Shown: in pieces, positions 1 to 5,228 of the stretch
Position numbering within the stretch: the first letter of the stretch is position 1
Layout: every line of letters begins with the position of its first letter
Assembly: GCA_002497765.1 (NCBI GenBank)
Contig: DAET01000031.1
Coordinates: 3,400 to 10,435 of the forward strand
Direction: 5' to 3'
Length of the DNA stretch: 7,036 bases
DNA from: Euryarchaeota archaeon UBA486
GTDB taxonomy: Archaea; Thermoplasmatota; Poseidoniia; Poseidoniales; Poseidoniaceae
Translations under genes and position numbers: made by a program
Notes under the pieces: model-generated
Told to the model about the DNA's origin: nothing
Databases searched by the model: none
What the model saw: only the letters and a program-made list of their open reading frames with translations

Positions 1-537
1 AAGACGGTGCTCATGGCCAAGAAAAACCGGCGATTGCTCACCATTGATTCACCGGGCGACCGCCTTGAACCGCTCGAACGGCAGGTCGTCCGCAAACCCA
101 TCGAAGGTGGTGTCCTGGTCCAAACCGAAGAACCCCCCATCATCGATTGGAGCAAAGCCACCACGGTTACCAAGGTTGAGCCAACGCCCGACCAGCTCGA
201 CAGCATGAAATTCGCCGTTCGCGTTTGCGAGCAGGTCAAGTCCAACGCCATCGTCATGGTTCAAGGAACGGCGACGGTCGGCATCGGACCGGGCCAAACC
301 AGTCGCGTTGAGGCCGTGAAAATCGCCGCACGACGTGCGGGTGAGCGAGCGAAAAACTGCGTTCTTGCATCAGATGCGTTTTTCCCGTTCAAGGACGGTC
401 TTGAGCAGGCCGCCGAAGCAGGGGCTTCTGCTATCGTTCAGCCCGGTGGCTCCATTCGCGATCAAGAGGTCATTGACGAAGCCGACGCCCGTGGCGTGGC
501 CATGCTGTTCACCGGTCACCGACTCTTCCGACATTGA
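1..537 (+). CDS. purH: PurH, AICAR formyltransferase/IMP cyclohydrolase, C-terminal part (5' end outside window)
   Basis: PurH catalyses the last two steps of IMP synthesis: formylation of AICAR from 10-formyl-THF, then ring closure. About 179 codons are visible, covering the C-terminal part of the formyltransferase domain. The frame is open to base 1, and the first residues (a KKNRRLL segment) match the inside of the family, so the GTG at 7 is not a real start. Family signatures in order are a VKSNAIV-type segment, GIGPGQTSRVEAV, LASDAFFPFKDG, QPGGSIRDQEVI and the C-terminal FTGHRLFRH, which is the usual end of the protein. The cyclohydrolase domain and the Lys-His catalytic pair of the transferase lie upstream of the window. 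purN lies about 670 bp downstream on the same strand, separated by an opposing gene. The identification is very secure from the motifs. Confidence 0.95.
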   Translation, partial: KTVLMAKKNRRLLTIDSPGDRLEPLERQVVRKPIEGGVLVQTEEPPIIDWSKATTVTKVEPTPDQLDSMKFAVRVCEQVKSNAIVMVQGTATVGIGPGQTSRVEAVKIAARRAGERAKNCVLASDAFFPFKDGLEQAAEAGASAIVQPGGSIRDQEVIDEADARGVAMLFTGHRLFRH

Positions 538-607
538 AGTCGAGGCGACGACCCCTCACGTTCTTTGTGTGCCTCAGATGCAATAGCGGGAAGACCTCGC
601 CGTCGTT

Positions 608-1120
608 TCAAGCCGTGCTGGGGACGCGCCATCCTACCCACCAAATACCGATGACGGCAATGATGGCAATGGTGGTTTGACCGAACCCCGGGTCGCCAAG
701 GATGGTGATGTACCAAATGGAGGCGGCAGAGACAATACCAATCAATCCACAAATGGCGATTTTTGAATGAAACGGCAAGGCTCTCCCGGATCGATAGTAA
801 TTCAACAACAGCGAGCCAAAGACACGGTTGGTGACCAACCATCGGAAAAGGTTCTGTGAAGACCGGCCATAACAATACGCAGCAGCCACCAACCATGAGG
901 TCGTGGGCCAACCTGGGAGAAAGACACCGACGGCAGCGAACACCACGAAAATGCTGCCAAAGACGATCCAAACGATTCGCACAACGGGGTTGGCGCTTGG
1001 CTTATGATTCGCCAAGACTTGCTGAACGACCTCATCGTTGGAAAGAGACGCATAGGTTTCAGCCAGTGCTAGCGAGGTCTCTTTTCGTCTCGCCGCTGAG
1101 GACCTCGTATGTTCTGACAT
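608..1120 (-). CDS. DUF454 (YbaN-like) inner-membrane protein
   Basis: A 170-residue membrane protein of unknown molecular role. The DUF454 core is clear: a first membrane helix at about 46-66, the signature LPGWPTTSW at 68-76 (family form LPxxPTTPF), the segment YGRSSQNLFRWL (84-95) and FGSLLLNYYRSGRALP (101-116), then two more membrane helices at about 121-141 and 148-165. The family is usually about 120 residues; this copy adds about 45 polar residues before the first helix. The ATG at 1120 follows a GAGG motif by only 4 nt, and both lie within an inverted repeat described separately. The gene runs against purH (70-bp gap between their 3' ends) and is divergent from purN. Family assignment is by motif; the position between two purine genes does not show a purine role. 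Confidence 0.85.
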   Translation of the reverse strand: MSEHTRSSAARRKETSLALAETYASLSNDEVVQQVLANHKPSANPVVRIVWIVFGSIFVVFAAVGVFLPGWPTTSWLVAAAYCYGRSSQNLFRWLVTNRVFGSLLLNYYRSGRALPFHSKIAICGLIGIVSAASIWYITILGDPGFGQTTIAIIAVIGIWWVGWRVPSTA

Positions 1121-1128
1121 AGGTCCTC
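1098..1128 (-). promoter_or_regulatory. Inverted repeat covering the ribosome binding site and start codon of the DUF454 gene
   Basis: GAGGACCT (1098-1105) and AGGTCCTC (1121-1128) are perfect inverted copies. A second dyad lies inside, TATGT (1108-1112) with ACATA (1117-1121), around a TCTG loop. Read as minus-strand mRNA, this folds as a 7-bp outer stem (six of the seven are G-C), a 3-nt bulge, a 5-bp inner stem and a 4-nt loop. The GAGG ribosome binding site is in the outer 5' arm and the ATG in the inner arm, so both would be paired. It could instead be a DNA operator for a dimeric regulator. The repeat is seen directly; its function is inferred. Confidence 0.55.
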
Positions 1129-1208
1129 GTTTCCGTTGGTGGGGGCCTTGCTAAAACCTCTTCCTAATGCATGGAAAGGGTTGAAACCCGTTGCTTCTTG
1201 CGCAATTC
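1121..1208. promoter_or_regulatory. Divergent intergenic region between the DUF454 gene and purN
   Basis: This 88-bp region must carry the promoters of both divergent genes. I see no convincing TATA box for either. A GGGTT-GA-AACCC dyad lies at 1178-1189, about 20 bp before the purN ATG; it is a possible operator half-site pair but is short. An in-frame TGA at 1182-1184 limits purN to starts at 1191 or 1209. Confidence 0.4.
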
Positions 1209-1889
1209 ATGGAATTAATCCACATCGGCGGGCGCCTCGCCTCGTCCGATGAACCGCTGCGCTGTGCGGTCTTCCTCTCCGGTTCAGGAAGTGGAATGGA
1301 GGCGCTGGTGTTGGCTCAGCGAACCCGTCATCCGCTTCACCAAACCGCGGTTGTGGTGTCGAATCGAGCCGAAGTGGAAGGTGTGGCACGAGCCGCACGG
1401 CTCGGCGTGCCTGTCGAAGTGGTTGAGCAGGTGCATGACGGCCATCGACGGTCCAGAGAGGAGCACGAGGAGGAGATTCTGCACCGATTGGAACAGTACG
1501 ATGTGGAACTCATCGTGCTTTCGGGCTACATGCGGTTGCTTTCGCCGACGTTCCTCGCTGCTTGGCAGGGCCGTGTGATCAACATCCATCCCTCGCTTCT
1601 CCCCCATTTCCCCGGCGCTCACGCACACCGTGATGTGCTGGCATCTGGAACGGCCGTGAGCGGCTGCACCGTCCATTTGGTTGACGAAGGCATGGACACC
1701 GGGGCCATCATCGCCCAACGCATCGTGCCTGTCTTCGCTGAAGATGATGAAGTCAGATTGAGCGACCGCGTCAAGGTTGAGGAACACCGATTGTATCCTG
1801 AGGTCCTCACGATGATCGCTGAAGGTCGTGTTGTCCTCAAGGGAACCGAAGTTGAAGTTCGGGATGGGCAAGGTCTTCGGGTTGATTGA
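1209..1889 (+). CDS. purN: PurN, phosphoribosylglycinamide formyltransferase
   Basis: PurN transfers the formyl group of 10-formyl-THF to GAR, the third step of IMP synthesis. The protein has 226 residues from the ATG at 1209; a TTG at 1191 would add six. The ATG is preferred, although no ribosome binding site precedes it and the message may be leaderless. The phosphate-binding loop is SGSGSG (24-29; SGNGSN in E. coli). The catalytic triad is complete: Asn125 and His127 in INIHPSLLP, and Asp163 in MDTGAI, with the same 38-residue spacing from Asn to Asp as E. coli Asn106-Asp144. FPGAHAHRDVL and EEHRLYPEVLTMIAEGR also match the family. About 17 residues precede the usual N-terminus. The 3' end overlaps the opposing mobA-like gene by 53 bp. 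The loop Asn13 equivalent is Gly29. Confidence 0.93.
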   Translation: MELIHIGGRLASSDEPLRCAVFLSGSGSGMEALVLAQRTRHPLHQTAVVVSNRAEVEGVARAARLGVPVEVVEQVHDGHRRSREEHEEEILHRLEQYDVELIVLSGYMRLLSPTFLAAWQGRVINIHPSLLPHFPGAHAHRDVLASGTAVSGCTVHLVDEGMDTGAIIAQRIVPVFAEDDEVRLSDRVKVEEHRLYPEVLTMIAEGRVVLKGTEVEVRDGQGLRVD

Positions 1890-2367
1890 AATTCGAAAAA
1901 GCTGAGCGGTGCTCCTTCAAATCCACCGTCGGGAGGTGGGCGAGCAACCTCTCAACCCGGTGAGCGTTCTCGTCGAGAAGCACCCCTTTTGGAAGGTGGG
2001 CGAAGAGCGGTTGACGTCGACCGGCATCGTCCACTGGAACGCCCCCCTCTGGTGAACCTTGGATGAGTGCATCCACGGCTTCGGCGGTCAGGAGAAACGC
2101 ATCACAAGGAATCAACACCACATCGTCTTCCAAGGCGTTCATCGCCCACGGGATGATGCGGTGAAGCCCCCGAAGGTGTGGAGGGTCCGCCATGACGTCG
2201 CCCTTGAAATGAGACCGGCGATGTTCCGGCCCACAGAGCACAACGGTTCGGCCGATGCATGACTCGGCGAGGCAGGCTTGGAGCCGTTCAACGCCACCGA
2301 ACATGGCGGCTTTGTCTTCGCCCATGCGGCGGCTTTTTCCTCCGGCAAGGATGACGGCAACGGTCAT
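1837..2367 (-). CDS. mobA: MobA-like nucleotidyltransferase (molybdenum cofactor guanylyltransferase family)
   Basis: A 176-residue GT-A-fold nucleotidyltransferase. MobA proper joins GMP to molybdopterin to make the guanine dinucleotide cofactor. The nucleotide-binding signature LAGGKSRRMGEDKA spans 7-20. Later motifs are IPCDAFLL (86-93, metal-binding Asp89), GRRQPLFAHL (116-125) and the C-terminal FSNFNQPEDL (157-166), the family's FxNINTPEDL. The usual GPLxG loop is altered to HLRGLHR (64-70), so the acceptor may differ from that of classical MobA. It is slightly short for the family (about 190-200). A ribosome binding site, GAGGAA (2380-2375 on the minus strand), sits 7 nt before the ATG and overlaps the stop of the upstream ORF, suggesting coupled translation as the last gene of a four-gene run. 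No other molybdopterin genes are in the window. The fold is secure; the exact substrate is not. Confidence 0.82.
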   Translation of the reverse strand: MTVAVILAGGKSRRMGEDKAAMFGGVERLQACLAESCIGRTVVLCGPEHRRSHFKGDVMADPPHLRGLHRIIPWAMNALEDDVVLIPCDAFLLTAEAVDALIQGSPEGGVPVDDAGRRQPLFAHLPKGVLLDENAHRVERLLAHLPTVDLKEHRSAFSNFNQPEDLAHPELQLRFP

Positions 2368-2374
2368 GATAGCA

Positions 2375-2380
2375 TTCCTC
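2375..2380 (-). promoter_or_regulatory. Ribosome binding site of the mobA-like gene
   Basis: The minus-strand GAGGAA lies 7 nt before the ATG at 2367 and overlaps the TGA of the preceding ORF (2379-2381). It fixes the mobA-like start and suggests translational coupling. Confidence 0.6.
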
Positions 2381-2663
2381 AGTGCATGTTGTCGAGCTCA
2401 TCAAGCGCCGCTTCCAACTCCGTGAGCAGCCCGCGAACTCGTTGAAGCAGTGCCTTTCGCTCTCGACTCGATCGGGCCTCTGGGAGCCATTCAAGCAGGC
2501 GGCGGACGTCCTTGGCGTCCCGCTCAACGGTCCACTTCAACACGCTCTCAAGAACGGGGTCTTCTGCAGGGAGGAGGCGTTCCACCATGAGCAGAAATGA
2601 CGGGTCGGCTCCTTCAACTCTCCGATTCAAGCAGGCGTTGGCGAATACGCTCGAACATTTCAC
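2379..2663 (-). CDS. Short helical protein, unknown; start uncertain and possibly a frameshifted tail of the upstream gene
   Basis: I do not recognise a family. The reading frame gives up to 94 residues from a GTG at 2663, or 69 from an ATG at 2588. The part after about residue 22 looks like genuine protein: charged amphipathic helices (LLMVERLLPAEDPVLESVLKW; ERDAKDVRRLLEWLPEA; a Leu/Arg/Glu-rich final helix, LLTELEAALDELD). The first 16 or so residues are the out-of-frame reading of the preceding gene's tail and are unlikely to be translated. Neither start has a good ribosome binding site: an AAGGAG at the upstream stop is 20 nt from the ATG at 2588. The ORF is in the +1 frame relative to the upstream 206-residue gene and may be its continuation. 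The mobA-like gene follows after 11 bp. Confidence 0.5.
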   Translation of the reverse strand: MKCSSVFANACLNRRVEGADPSFLLMVERLLPAEDPVLESVLKWTVERDAKDVRRLLEWLPEARSSRERKALLQRVRGLLTELEAALDELDNMH

Positions 2664-3234
2664 CGCCCTTCGGTGCCCGTTCGACCAACGGCCTGCACGC
2701 CCCTAATTCACGTCGCAGGGAAAGGAAGAGCACGCAGTATTGGTGCCAATGGCCGCTTTGTTCCGCTGCTGCCGACAACCACGCATCGTCCGGAACAGCG
2801 TGCCCTGCTCTCACCAGTTCCTCAGCGACCTCAAGCACCACCAAGAGCGGTTCTTGACGCTGGAGCAAATGAATGAACGCCATCCAAGGCTCCTGGCCAA
2901 GAACCGCGGGCTCGAGGTTGGCCAGCAGCATCCCTGCAACACTGACGTCTTCTCGGCCGTGCCGTTTCCAGAGGGCTGGAATGATGCGGGCAAGCACCCG
3001 TTGGTTGGGCGCGTGGGTGATCATCCACGAGGTGATTTGACGGAGATCGGGCAACGGTGTGCCAGCATGGAAGCGAAACCCGCCGTCCGTCATGGTCACA
3101 TCGGTGCGAACTTTGTTGGCAAAATCGCTCACGCACCGGTTGTAGGCTTCACGCAGAAATCGAAGACACCGTCGTTTTGATTTGAGGACCTTGATGGGCT
3201 GCCCTTCAAGCCAATCATCGAGAAACGGGTTCAC
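2614..3234 (-). CDS. Helical protein of unknown function, possibly HEAT/ARM-like
   Basis: A 206-residue, almost entirely helical soluble protein that I cannot assign. It has a basic segment near 18-32 (KSKRRCLRFLREAYN), then successive amphipathic helices: ITSWMITHAPNQRVLARIIPALWKRHG (67-93), VSVAGMLLANLEPAVLG (98-113), WMAFIHLLQRQEPLLVVLEVAEELV (117-141), and DAWLSAAAEQSGHWHQYCVLFLSLRREL (150-177). The IIPALWKRHGRED...AGMLLANL stretch faintly recalls helical-repeat proteins of the AlkD/HEAT type; this is a weak resemblance, not an assignment. No signal peptide or membrane segment is visible. The GTG start at 3234 overlaps the upstream stop as GTGA, and AAGGTGA sits 6 nt before it, so the start and translational coupling to the TerB-like gene are well supported. 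The end at 2614 may be a frameshift. Confidence 0.7.
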   Translation of the reverse strand: MNPFLDDWLEGQPIKVLKSKRRCLRFLREAYNRCVSDFANKVRTDVTMTDGGFRFHAGTPLPDLRQITSWMITHAPNQRVLARIIPALWKRHGREDVSVAGMLLANLEPAVLGQEPWMAFIHLLQRQEPLLVVLEVAEELVRAGHAVPDDAWLSAAAEQSGHWHQYCVLFLSLRRELGACRPLVERAPKGGEMFERIRQRLLESES

Positions 3235-3247
3235 CGCTCGTCACCTT
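3231..3247 (-). promoter_or_regulatory. GTGA start/stop overlap with an upstream AAGGTGA ribosome binding site
   Basis: The TGA of the TerB-like gene (3233-3231) and the GTG of the next gene (3234-3232) share bases. AAGGTGA at 3247-3241 lies 6 nt before the GTG and matches the archaeal 16S tail. This places the two genes in one operon and fixes the second start. Confidence 0.65.
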
Positions 3248-3719
3248 CAGGGCTTTTCTTCCGGAAGGTGTCAAACAGGTCACCAACCAGGCCCACCGAA
3301 TCTTTGAGTGTGTCCATCAAGGTGTCAATCATCGCCTTATCCCCGTACTTTTCCTTCATCGTCTCACGAAGTTCGTGCTCAATTTCTTCGTGGAGCTGGT
3401 CTTCAATGTTGAACTGGTCTCGGAGGTTGGCGAGCACCCTGAACTCGTCCCTTGACAGCGAAGCGTTCACGATGGCGACTTCGAACACCTTGGTGTAGAT
3501 GACGCGCATGTCGTCGTGCGAAACCGGGTCACCGCTCTCTGAGGGCTCACTCCCTTGGATGCACCGATAGATGTAAGCCGGCTCCTCAGGTTTGAGGTTG
3601 AGCGCACTGGCGAGTTTGATGATGAGTCGCTTTTCTTCACGCGTCAGGACACCGTCGGTCAACATCACCTCGACCGTTGAACGAAACACGTCCAAGGCTC
3701 CCAGTTGTTGCGACGACAC
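3231..3719 (-). CDS. TerB-like helical protein
   Basis: A 162-residue acidic protein with two similar helical units. Unit 1 (about 12-46) contains MLTDGVLTREEKRLIIKLAS and unit 2 (about 78-112) contains VNASLSRDEFRVLANLRD. Both follow the TerB/DjlA-type pattern of a helix, a D/N-G/A-x-L-(S/T)-x-(E/D)E turn and a second helix. Proteins with TerB-like folds often act as metal- or membrane-associated adaptors, and occur in tellurite-resistance and co-chaperone settings. The tail (118-162) is charged, with a short hydrophobic patch, DSVGLVGDLFDTF. The GTG at 3719 is the only nearby in-frame start and has GGTGGTG just upstream, though the spacing is short. It is the first gene of the minus-strand run and is divergent from dnaG. 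No ter-operon partner is present, so tellurite resistance should not be inferred. The TerB label is a fold-level guess. Confidence 0.6.
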   Translation of the reverse strand: MSSQQLGALDVFRSTVEVMLTDGVLTREEKRLIIKLASALNLKPEEPAYIYRCIQGSEPSESGDPVSHDDMRVIYTKVFEVAIVNASLSRDEFRVLANLRDQFNIEDQLHEEIEHELRETMKEKYGDKAMIDTLMDTLKDSVGLVGDLFDTFRKKSPEGDER

Positions 3720-3759
3720 ACACCACCGAATGCCTCCGACCTTTTGAAGAAACCGTCAG

Positions 3760-3773
3760 TTGAAAAAATAGCC
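3760..3773 (+). promoter_or_regulatory. Candidate TATA/BRE element for dnaG (weak)
   Basis: TTGAAAAAATAGCC is the most A/T-rich run in the intergenic region. It would place the transcription start near 3797. On the other strand the same bases read CTATTTTTTC and lie about 47 bp before the TerB-like start, so it may serve that gene instead. Confidence 0.25.
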
Positions 3774-3914
3774 AAATCTCTGCTCAAGTTCTGCACAGGA
3801 TTCAAAAGGCATCGGCCGGTGGGGGCATTTGTTCACATTCACTCCCCCGTTCTTCGGGTGGTAGCTTCGGACGCCGACACTCCGTCGGCCCCTTGGTCGT
3901 GGCTGTGTGCAAAC

Positions 3915-3920
3915 AAGGAG
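3915..3920 (+). promoter_or_regulatory. Ribosome binding site of dnaG
   Basis: AAGGAG lies 9 nt before the ATG at 3930 and is the reason for choosing that start over the upstream open frame or the internal ATG at 3999. Confidence 0.7.
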
Positions 3921-3929
3921 AGAATCCAC

Positions 3930-5183
3930 ATGGGAAGAAACAACTCAAACCGCTCCGGCGGCAACTCAAACCGCGGTGGCGGTGGAAAAGGCAAGGCCAT
4001 GAAGTACGAAATTCGGGCTGATATCAAGGTGAACGGAACCGTCCAACGAAAGGACATCATCGGGGCCATCATGGGCCAAACCGAAGGCCTCCTCGGCGAT
4101 GAATTGGAACTCCGAAAGCTGCAACGAACGGCACGCGTCGGCCACGTCGATGTTGAAATGGAAACCAAGAACGGTAAAGTGCACGGGACCATCATTATCC
4201 CCAGCAGCATGGACAACGTTGAGACGGCCATCATCGCCAGTTCATTGGAAACCATCGACCGTATTGGTCCCTGCAACGCCATCATCAAGGTGCTTCAAAT
4301 CAGCGACATCCGTGCAACGAAGCGCACGGCTGTGGTGGATCGCGCCAAGGAATTGTTGCTCACCATGGTGAACTCCGGTGAAGCGGCTTCCAAGACCGTC
4401 ATCGAAGAAGTCCGCTCGGTCTTGACCGTGGGAACGGCCAAATCCTTCCACGGATTGACCTGCGGACCCAACGTCGAATCTTCGTCTTCGCTCATCATCG
4501 TCGAAGGTCGGAACGATGTTCGAAACTTGCTCAACTGCGGCGTGAAGAACGCCATCAGCGCCGACGGCTCTGGGAACATCAAGCAGGAACTCATCGACCT
4601 TGCCAACGGGAAGGAGAGTGTCACGGTTGCCATCGACGGCGATCGCGGCGGTGAGATGCTGTTCATGCAGCTGTACGACATGATGAAGGTCGACCACGTC
4701 GCTCAAGCACCTGTCGGCCAGGAATGGGAACTTCTCCCTCAGAAGACCGTCACCATGTGCCTGCAGAAGAAGGTCGAAGCGGCCAAGTTCAAGCACCAAC
4801 TCGACAAGAAGATCGCCGAAGACGACCAAAAGTACGGCGGCGACAAAGACTGGGACAAGGACATGGACGAAGCCTACGAGAAGGAATCGGCCCCCGCCGA
4901 CATTCAGGAACTCTTCGACAAAGTTGACGAGATGGGCAAGAACAAAGCCGTCATCCGTTTTGCTGACGGGACGTTCTCTGAGGAAATCGGCCCCTCCAAA
5001 CTCGCTGACGCGCTCAATGAGGCCGAGGAAGCTGAAGCTGTTCTGTTCAACGGTTCGGTCACCGAAAAGGTGCTGAGTTATGTCAACCAATCCTCCGCCA
5101 ACACCCTGGTGGGTACCAAGGAAGGCAAGGGCTTCGAAGCATCGGAAGACTTGACCGTCTGGTTTGCTGAAGTTCACCGTTGA
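3930..5183 (+). CDS. dnaG: Archaeal DnaG, TOPRIM-domain primase / exosome-associated protein
   Basis: A 417-residue archaeal DnaG. In archaea this protein is a stable subunit of the RNA exosome, binding through Csl4 and promoting poly(A)-rich substrate recognition; primase activity has also been described. The conserved N-terminal domain begins at MKYEIRADIKV (24-34), with GQTEGLLGDELELRKLQRTARVG (49-71), IIIPSSMDNVETAIIASSLETIDRIGPC (88-115) and AKELL (139-143). The TOPRIM core follows: LIIVEGRNDV (188-197, catalytic Glu192), then VAIDGDRGGE (233-242, Asp236 and Asp238). VDHVAQAPVGQEWE (254-267) continues the family pattern. Residues 283-335 are a highly charged linker. The C-terminal domain ends with LVGTKEGKGFEASEDLTVWF (393-412). 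Residues 1-23, an Asn/Gly/Arg-rich tract, are absent from typical family members. The 418-residue membrane-protein gene follows after 45 bp. Confidence 0.97.
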   Translation: MGRNNSNRSGGNSNRGGGGKGKAMKYEIRADIKVNGTVQRKDIIGAIMGQTEGLLGDELELRKLQRTARVGHVDVEMETKNGKVHGTIIIPSSMDNVETAIIASSLETIDRIGPCNAIIKVLQISDIRATKRTAVVDRAKELLLTMVNSGEAASKTVIEEVRSVLTVGTAKSFHGLTCGPNVESSSSLIIVEGRNDVRNLLNCGVKNAISADGSGNIKQELIDLANGKESVTVAIDGDRGGEMLFMQLYDMMKVDHVAQAPVGQEWELLPQKTVTMCLQKKVEAAKFKHQLDKKIAEDDQKYGGDKDWDKDMDEAYEKESAPADIQELFDKVDEMGKNKAVIRFADGTFSEEIGPSKLADALNEAEEAEAVLFNGSVTEKVLSYVNQSSANTLVGTKEGKGFEASEDLTVWFAEVHR

Positions 5184-5198
5184 AACCTCACGGCTCAC

Positions 5199-5204
5199 TT
5201 TATG
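5199..5204 (+). promoter_or_regulatory. Candidate TATA box before the 418-residue membrane protein (weak)
   Basis: TTTATG is centred about 27 bp before the ATG at 5229, the usual archaeal TATA-to-start distance, so it could drive a leaderless transcript separate from dnaG. The GAGGGG at 5212-5217, 11 nt before the ATG, argues instead for translation from a longer message. The two readings conflict. Confidence 0.25.
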
Positions 5205-5228
5205 TGGTTGTGAGGGGAAGCGCTCTTC

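Larger units (their letters stand above)
3720..3929. promoter_or_regulatory. Divergent promoter region and dnaG leader
   Basis: This 210-bp region lies between the TerB-like gene and dnaG. An A-rich stretch, TTGAAAAAATAGCC (3760-3773), is the best TATA/BRE candidate and could serve either direction; for dnaG it would give a leader of roughly 130 nt. Two small hairpins lie in that leader: CCCG-TTCTT-CGGG (3846-3858) and GCCGAC-ACTCC-GTCGGC (3873-3889). The frame of dnaG is open back to 3705, but the upstream residues look unlike DnaG and a good ribosome binding site precedes the ATG at 3930, so I treat this as non-coding. Confidence 0.45.

Noticed and set aside
538..607. Possible terminator hairpin between purH and the DUF454 gene
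   Set aside because: Only short, long-loop pairings (for example GAGG/CCTC) and no clear T-run; not distinguishable from chance.
516..971. 151-codon minus-strand open frame
   Set aside because: It overlaps the DUF454 gene in another frame and is Cys/His/Arg/Trp-rich without domain features.
1284..1871. 195-codon open frame antisense to purN
   Set aside because: It is opposite clearly conserved PurN codons and has no family motifs.
2740..3180. 146-codon plus-strand open frame opposite the 206-residue helical gene
   Set aside because: The minus-strand gene has a coupled start with a good ribosome binding site; this frame has none and no domain features.
3705..3929. N-terminal extension of DnaG by 75 residues in the same open frame
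   Set aside because: The residues do not resemble DnaG, the region overlaps the start of the divergent gene, and an AAGGAG sits 9 nt before the ATG at 3930.
4242..5198. 318-codon open frame antisense to dnaG
   Set aside because: It lies wholly opposite conserved DnaG codons (TOPRIM motifs included) and its translation is Val/Leu/Asp-rich with no recognisable domain; a by-product of codon bias in a GC-rich gene.
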